Assembly: GCF_019972155.1 (NCBI RefSeq)
Contig: NZ_BOVL01000016.1
Location: 169,204 to 206,280 of the forward strand
Reading direction: 5' to 3'
Origin: Bradyrhizobium sp. RD5-C2
GTDB taxonomy: Bacteria > Pseudomonadota > Alphaproteobacteria > Rhizobiales > Xanthobacteraceae
Length of the DNA: 37,077 nucleotides
The notes under the pieces were generated by a model. The model did no database searches, was not told the origin of the DNA, and was given only the letters and a program-made list of their open reading frames with translations. Positions 33,643-37,077 of this stretch are shown piece after piece; positions within the stretch are counted from its first letter, which is position 1, and each line of letters begins with the position of its first letter. Made by a program: the position numbers and the translations under genes.

Positions 33643-33894
33643 ATGAAAATTGCAAAGATCGCCTTGGCGACCGCATTCTTAGTTGGCTCGATTGCGACGG
33701 CATCCGCCCAAGGCGGCGGCGGTGGCGGAGACTCCCCGGCCGCGACCTCTGGTCAGGGCGCGTCCAGCAGTCCGAGCGCGGCAAATCCAGGCGCGACGCA
33801 GAATGATCCGAAAGAGAGAGAAGGCACGACGGGCAAGAGCGGCGGCACCACGTCCAAGGACGGCGCGATGTCCAAGGAGCACACGAAGAAGTAA
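33643..33894 (+). CDS. Small exported low-complexity protein
   Basis: 83 residues. Sec signal peptide MKIAKIALATAFLVGSIATA, cleavage at ASA-QG near residue 22. The mature part is Gly/Ser/Ala-rich, then charged (NDPKEREGTTGKSGGTTSKD), ending in KEHTKK. Similar small secreted proteins occur at 14824 and 23010. Strong AGGAAGGA site; terminator follows. Function unknown. Confidence 0.75.
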   Translation: MKIAKIALATAFLVGSIATASAQGGGGGGDSPAATSGQGASSSPSAANPGATQNDPKEREGTTGKSGGTTSKDGAMSKEHTKK

Positions 33895-33931
33895 ACCACG
33901 CGTAGAATCGTTCGTCGGACGCGCAACTCGA

Positions 33932-33963
33932 CCCCAGCATCACCTCCTAGCTGGGGCCTTTTT
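33932..33963 (+). terminator. Rho-independent terminator
   Basis: Stem CCCCAGC / GCTGGGG with an 11-base loop, followed by CCTTTTT. Confidence 0.75.
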
Positions 33964-34072
33964 GCATCTGACACGGTCACGTTTCGACCCGCAAGACGCC
34001 GACGAGATTCTGACGGCCGAGAACGGAAGCATCATCTTCCGCTCGGCTCTGTTTCAAGGGACAACCCAAAAA

Positions 34073-34462
34073 ATGAAGAAGACAATGAAGGTTCAACCTA
34101 AAAAGCGGGGCCGGCCCGATACGGGCAAGGATCCTCTAATGGGGTTTCGCGCATCTCCTGAAATGCGCGCAAGCGCGGTCAGATGGGCTGAATATCAACC
34201 GGGCACGCCGTCTCTGTCCGAAGCCATCCGTCGGTTGGTCGAGCTCGGTTTGACCGTGCGGACCAACCCTCTGACTGATGAGCGCGAAGACCAGCAACGC
34301 CGCGAACACCCAAAGCAACGCGCCCGCGAACTGGCCAGCAATGCAATCGACAAGGTGACCGACCCCGCAGCCAGCCCCGACGATCAAGCCAGTCGTAAGC
34401 GCAGGCTCATCAAAGGACCTGGGGAATTTCAGAAGGTGCGGCGCGATCGAAAGCGAAAATGA
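34073..34462 (+). CDS. Ribbon-helix-helix-like DNA-binding protein
   Basis: 129 residues from ATG 34073 (or ATG 34085). A basic KKRGRPDTGKDP start, resembling an AT-hook, is followed by MGFRASPEMRASAVRWAEYQ and SLSEAIRRLVELGL, the strand-helix-helix pattern of CopG/Arc-type proteins. The charged C-terminal region (about 65-129) is helix-rich. A hairpin (GCCGA..GGAAG/CTTCC..TCGGC) lies at about 34017-34048 in the leader. Target unknown. Such proteins act as repressors or antitoxins, but no toxin gene is seen next to it. Confidence 0.65.
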   Translation: MKKTMKVQPKKRGRPDTGKDPLMGFRASPEMRASAVRWAEYQPGTPSLSEAIRRLVELGLTVRTNPLTDEREDQQRREHPKQRARELASNAIDKVTDPAASPDDQASRKRRLIKGPGEFQKVRRDRKRK

Positions 34463-35192
34463 GCGATAAGCGTGTAGTCGCCGTCTTTCTGCGGGCATCT
34501 TCAATGCAATCGGCAAGCCAGGAATATGAGGTCCTTTCAGGTTGTTCCGCCACATCAAAGCGCCGCGGGCAACCCGCTAGCGTCACGCGAGAACGCGAGC
34601 CACGGGACGCGCGGCGAGCGTTGCAGCCTCGATTTCACTACCGCCGGTGACGATGTGCCACTATCGCGAATTGCACCGCCGGACGAAAATCGCCGCCCTC
34701 TCGCGCGGTTCGATGTTGAAATTGATCAGGCGCCAGTGCTTTCGCTTCACGACAAATATCGCCCGTTCGCCCGCTCTTCGACCGTCTTCGGCGACACATA
34801 TATCGTGCGTGGCGACGCCGTCGCTGTGTCCGAAGCCGAGACTAGGCAGCGTGTGGTAATCAGCGTGTTCGGCAACGTGGCAAGGCCATTGCCGCGCTTG
34901 ACAGCCCAGCCTGTCAGGCCGCGGTCAAGGTCGTAGGCGACGGCGCCGAACGCGACGTGCGGGATTGTCGAGGGGCTGGAATAGAGTGTCCGTTGACGAC
35001 CGCCAAGGCGCACTCGCAGCGAGCCGCTTCAGAACACAACTTTACGCTCTCTTCAGTGCCGTCGTGGTGCCAGATCGTTCCCGTTTGCATCCGAAATGCA
35101 TCGTTTCTGTCAAAGCCCTACCGATTGAGGATCTTTTGGACGCGATGATGATTAATTAAAACATGGCAGAATTCGCATTCTAGAGAGTCCGA
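34463..35192. other. 730-bp stretch without a gene I can defend
   Basis: A plus frame (34526-34936) and an opposite frame (34747-35013) both show coding-like bias, so at most one is real. The minus frame begins with AFGAVAYDLDRGLTGWAV, reminiscent of DUF4189 proteins, but ends without the usual Cys residues. Neither has a convincing start. Confidence 0.4.
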
Positions 35193-35675
35193 TTGGCTGT
35201 TCCCATCATCGCAGCGAGCGTCACCGTCATCTTCGTCCTGGCCGTAGGCGCGTGGACGACGACGGTGGGCACATGGTACCGGGGCCTAAACAAGCCATCC
35301 TGGAATCCGCCGGATTGGGTCTTCGGACCGGCATGGACCGCCATACTTGCTCTCGCCGGCTGGTCGGGTGTCTCGGCCTGGACGAACGCCATCAAGGATG
35401 AGCCGGGTCGAATCCTCATTCTGTCGCTCTTCGCCTTGAACATCATCCTGCATATGCTGTGGAGCCCGCTCTTCTTCGCCTTGAAGAGACCGGATTGGGC
35501 TTTGGCCGAGGTCCCGCTTCTTTGGCTCTCGATCGCGGCGCTTATGCTCGCGGTCGGACGGTATTCCTTATTGGCCGTCTGGCTTCTGTTGCCCTACCTG
35601 CTATGGGTGACTTACGCGGCGTTTCTCAACTTCAAAATCGTCAGGCTGAACCGGCCGTTCGGCGAACGTGCCTGA
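35193..35675 (+). CDS. tspO: TspO/MBR-family tryptophan-rich sensory protein
   Basis: 160 residues from TTG 35193; an in-frame stop at 35181 limits the start. Five membrane spans and the family's Trp-rich signature are visible: LNKPSWNPPDWVFGPAWT (about 32-49), then further spans with LHMLWSPLFFALKRP and WLLLPYLLWVTYAAFLNF. TspO proteins bind porphyrins and act in stress or photosynthesis-gene regulation in alphaproteobacteria. The 3' end overlaps the MOSC gene by 8 bp. Confidence 0.93.
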   Translation: MAVPIIAASVTVIFVLAVGAWTTTVGTWYRGLNKPSWNPPDWVFGPAWTAILALAGWSGVSAWTNAIKDEPGRILILSLFALNIILHMLWSPLFFALKRPDWALAEVPLLWLSIAALMLAVGRYSLLAVWLLLPYLLWVTYAAFLNFKIVRLNRPFGERA

Positions 35676-36249
35676 GGCGGAACTTCAGCCGCCCCAAAAG
35701 AAGCGTCTCTCACTGGAGGGCGAAGTCTTCGCCGTGTCTACCGACGGCAAACATCGCTTCAGCAAGACGGCCCGGCCGTCGATTACCCTCACGGCCGGAC
35801 ACGGCATCGAGGGCGACGCGCATCACGGGCTGTTCGTTCGGCACCGCTATTTGGCGCGCCGCAATCCAAAAGCAGCCAACCTTCGTCAGGTTCATCTGAT
35901 CCCAAGCGAACTGCTCGAGGCGCTGAAGACGGCCGGCATCGAAGTCAACCCTGGGGACCTGGGAGAGAACGTCGCGACCGTCGGGCTCGACCTCGAACGT
36001 CTGCCTTTTGGAACTAGGCTCAGATTGGGTACCTCAGCGACCCTCGAACTCACCGGCCTGCGCACGCCCTGCGTGCTCATCGACCGCTTCAAGGCCGGGT
36101 TGAAAGCGCGCCTGCTCGGCGGATCCGCCGGACCGCGCTTCAAGGCTGGCGTGATGGCGATCGTGTCGCAAGGAGGCGCGGTCGTGCCCGGGGATAAAAT
36201 CCGGGCGATTCTCCCTCCACCTCCGCATATGGACCTGCCTCCGCTTTGA
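35668..36249 (+). CDS. MOSC-domain protein
   Basis: 193 residues from GTG 35668. GIEGDAHHG (46-54), LRQVHLIPSELL, GDLGENVATVGLDL (96-109) and Cys135 in TGLRTPCVLI are the MOSC hallmarks; the Cys is the presumed sulfur carrier or metal ligand. MOSC proteins handle sulfur for molybdenum cofactor or reduce N-hydroxylated compounds. Overlap with tspO indicates translational coupling. Confidence 0.9.
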   Translation: MPEAELQPPQKKRLSLEGEVFAVSTDGKHRFSKTARPSITLTAGHGIEGDAHHGLFVRHRYLARRNPKAANLRQVHLIPSELLEALKTAGIEVNPGDLGENVATVGLDLERLPFGTRLRLGTSATLELTGLRTPCVLIDRFKAGLKARLLGGSAGPRFKAGVMAIVSQGGAVVPGDKIRAILPPPPHMDLPPL

Positions 36250-36273
36250 ACCTAGCAGAGGCGTGCAACCGAA

Positions 36274-36540
36274 TTAGCTCACCGAGGTCTCGAATGACCC
36301 GCCGTAGACCGAGCGGCCCGACGTCGATCGTTGCGAGCTTGATCGATAGCCTGAATCGGCGGCGATCAGCGTATTCCTGGATTGAGGTGACGGGCGCGAT
36401 CGTGCTGAGGGCAGGCACAATGTTGGGGTGCCGGTGTCGCCGCGGTGAATGATATGGTCGACGCATGCCAGAAGACGCTCTGCCTTCGGACGCAGCGGCC
36501 CATGGATGCCGGAGATGACTCCTATCCTAAAGGCCGCCAT
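36274..36540 (-). pseudogene. YfcE-type metallophosphoesterase, decayed
   Basis: The start MAAFRIGVISGIHGPLRPKA has a GGAAGGAA site before ATG 36540, followed by VDHIIHRGDTGTP. The first motif reads SGIHG instead of SDTHG, so a metal ligand is lost. After about 36430 the frame shifts; the next frame continues NIVPALSTIAPVTSI and then loses similarity. The rest of the protein is missing. Confidence 0.65.
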
Positions 36541-36958
36541 TTCCTTCCCGGTCCCGGTTCGCTGCCGACTTCGACGCATACCGTGCCAATGCATTGGCAT
36601 GGGGTGACCCCGCCGAAACGTATTCCGCCGACTAGAGCGTTCGCTGTCGCCAAAGCCTCGACGAGCAGGATCTGCCACTCGGACACGCCGCCCGCAGCGT
36701 ACCAGTAGACGCGACGCTGCAGACGCGACGCTGCTCTTCGACAGCGCCCGGTTCGCGACCGCCTGACTGCATGAATACAGCTACTTGCCATATCGGGTCG
36801 AGCGCCGACCAGGCCACCCTCACGTCTGGGGTCTGACGAAATAAACCCAAGAGCTTCACGCTCGACTACTCCGATCTCCTTGAAATCGACCAACCTTGGT
36901 CCTAGGGACCAATTATCGAGAGACGTTCTCGTGATGCGCTTTCAAAAACGTCCGGCGA
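36541..36958. other. Stretch with overlapping minus-strand open frames, no gene recognised
   Basis: Two overlapping minus-strand frames (36522-36893 and 36632-36859) share pieces that look like one protein split by frameshifts (LFRQTPDVRVAWSALDPIW in one, YWYAAGGVSEWQILLVEA in the other). It may be a decayed gene of unknown family. Confidence 0.35.
36707..36734. repeat. Tandem duplication, 2 x 14 bp
   Basis: AGACGCGACGCTGC occurs twice in a row. The 14-bp length would shift any reading frame across it. Confidence 0.8.
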
Positions 36959-37077
36959 CTAGGCGTTATCGAGGTCGATCAGCGCAATGCCGATGTCGGG
37001 CTTTTTCTTTCGTCGCAGATGGACCGGCGTATCAGTGAGGACGACCTCTAGCGTTGGTCTGACCGTACCCGCCAAAA
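36959..37077 (-). CDS. C-terminal end of an unknown protein (5' end outside window)
   Basis: The minus-strand frame is open to the window edge and reads VRPTLEVVLTDTPVHLRRKK, then PDIGIALIDLDNA and TAG. Coding-like base use and the smooth sequence support a real gene, but only 39 codons are visible and I do not recognise the family. Confidence 0.45.
   Translation of the reverse strand, partial: LAGTVRPTLEVVLTDTPVHLRRKKKPDIGIALIDLDNA

Noticed and set aside
33683..34072. Long upstream extension of the ribbon-helix-helix frame
   Set aside because: It overlaps the small exported protein in another frame and crosses its terminator; the sequence is Arg/Pro-rich shadow.
1..37077. tRNA, rRNA, CRISPR or origin of replication
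   Set aside because: No cloverleaf-like sequences, regularly spaced repeats, DnaA-box clusters or replication genes were seen by eye.

Overview
The window looks like an accessory stretch of an alphaproteobacterial chromosome from the Bradyrhizobium/Rhodopseudomonas group. This is inferred from the G+C-rich codon use, a ROSE-type RNA thermometer before a small heat-shock gene, alphaproteobacterial EcfG-type promoters (GGAAC-N16/17-CGTT), many short 'hypothetical' genes that I recall as typical of Bradyrhizobium, and a rhizobial IS5-family relic. No rRNA, tRNA, CRISPR array, plasmid origin or intact insertion sequence was found. Many genes are decayed: IS5 transposase, a DNA ligase copy, an SDR reductase, a metallophosphoesterase, several zinc-ribbon proteins and small paralogues.

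Layout. 1-2.8 kb: end of an O-methyltransferase gene, a broken IS5 transposase and an exported metallo-beta-lactamase-fold hydrolase. 4.0-7.5 kb: a minus-strand pair, a double-domain KaiC-like ATPase and a hybrid sensor kinase. 7.9-10.4 kb: an AI-2E-type permease, a small membrane protein and a decayed DNA ligase. 10.7-14.4 kb: a glycosyltransferase with a DUF3606-like tail followed by a GlgX debranching enzyme. 14.8-19.1 kb: small exported or cytoplasmic proteins, a transglutaminase-like protein and gene remnants. 19.9-22.6 kb: four translationally coupled genes for membrane/helical envelope-stress-type proteins. 23-27 kb: an exported Gly/Pro-rich protein, a frameshifted SDR operon, a DUF892 ferritin-like protein and a DUF6894 protein. 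27-31 kb: small paralogues, a single-domain response regulator and Hsp20 under a ROSE element. 31-33.5 kb: more small genes, a DUF3606 protein and an intact LigD-type ATP-dependent DNA ligase. 33.6-37 kb: a small exported protein, a ribbon-helix-helix-like protein, TspO, a MOSC protein, a decayed phosphoesterase and the end of an unknown gene.

The unifying signal is regulatory. Five sites match the general-stress sigma factor (EcfG) consensus exactly: before kaiC, a small exported protein, DUF892, DUF6894 and DUF3606. Several further sites differ by one base at suitable distances from starts. Together with Hsp20/ROSE, the ligase and trehalose/glycogen-type sugar genes, this suggests a general-stress-response island in which a KaiC-histidine kinase module is embedded. 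The regulators themselves (EcfG, NepR, PhyR) and KaiA/KaiB are not in the window. All functional assignments come from reading motifs by eye; no database search was run.
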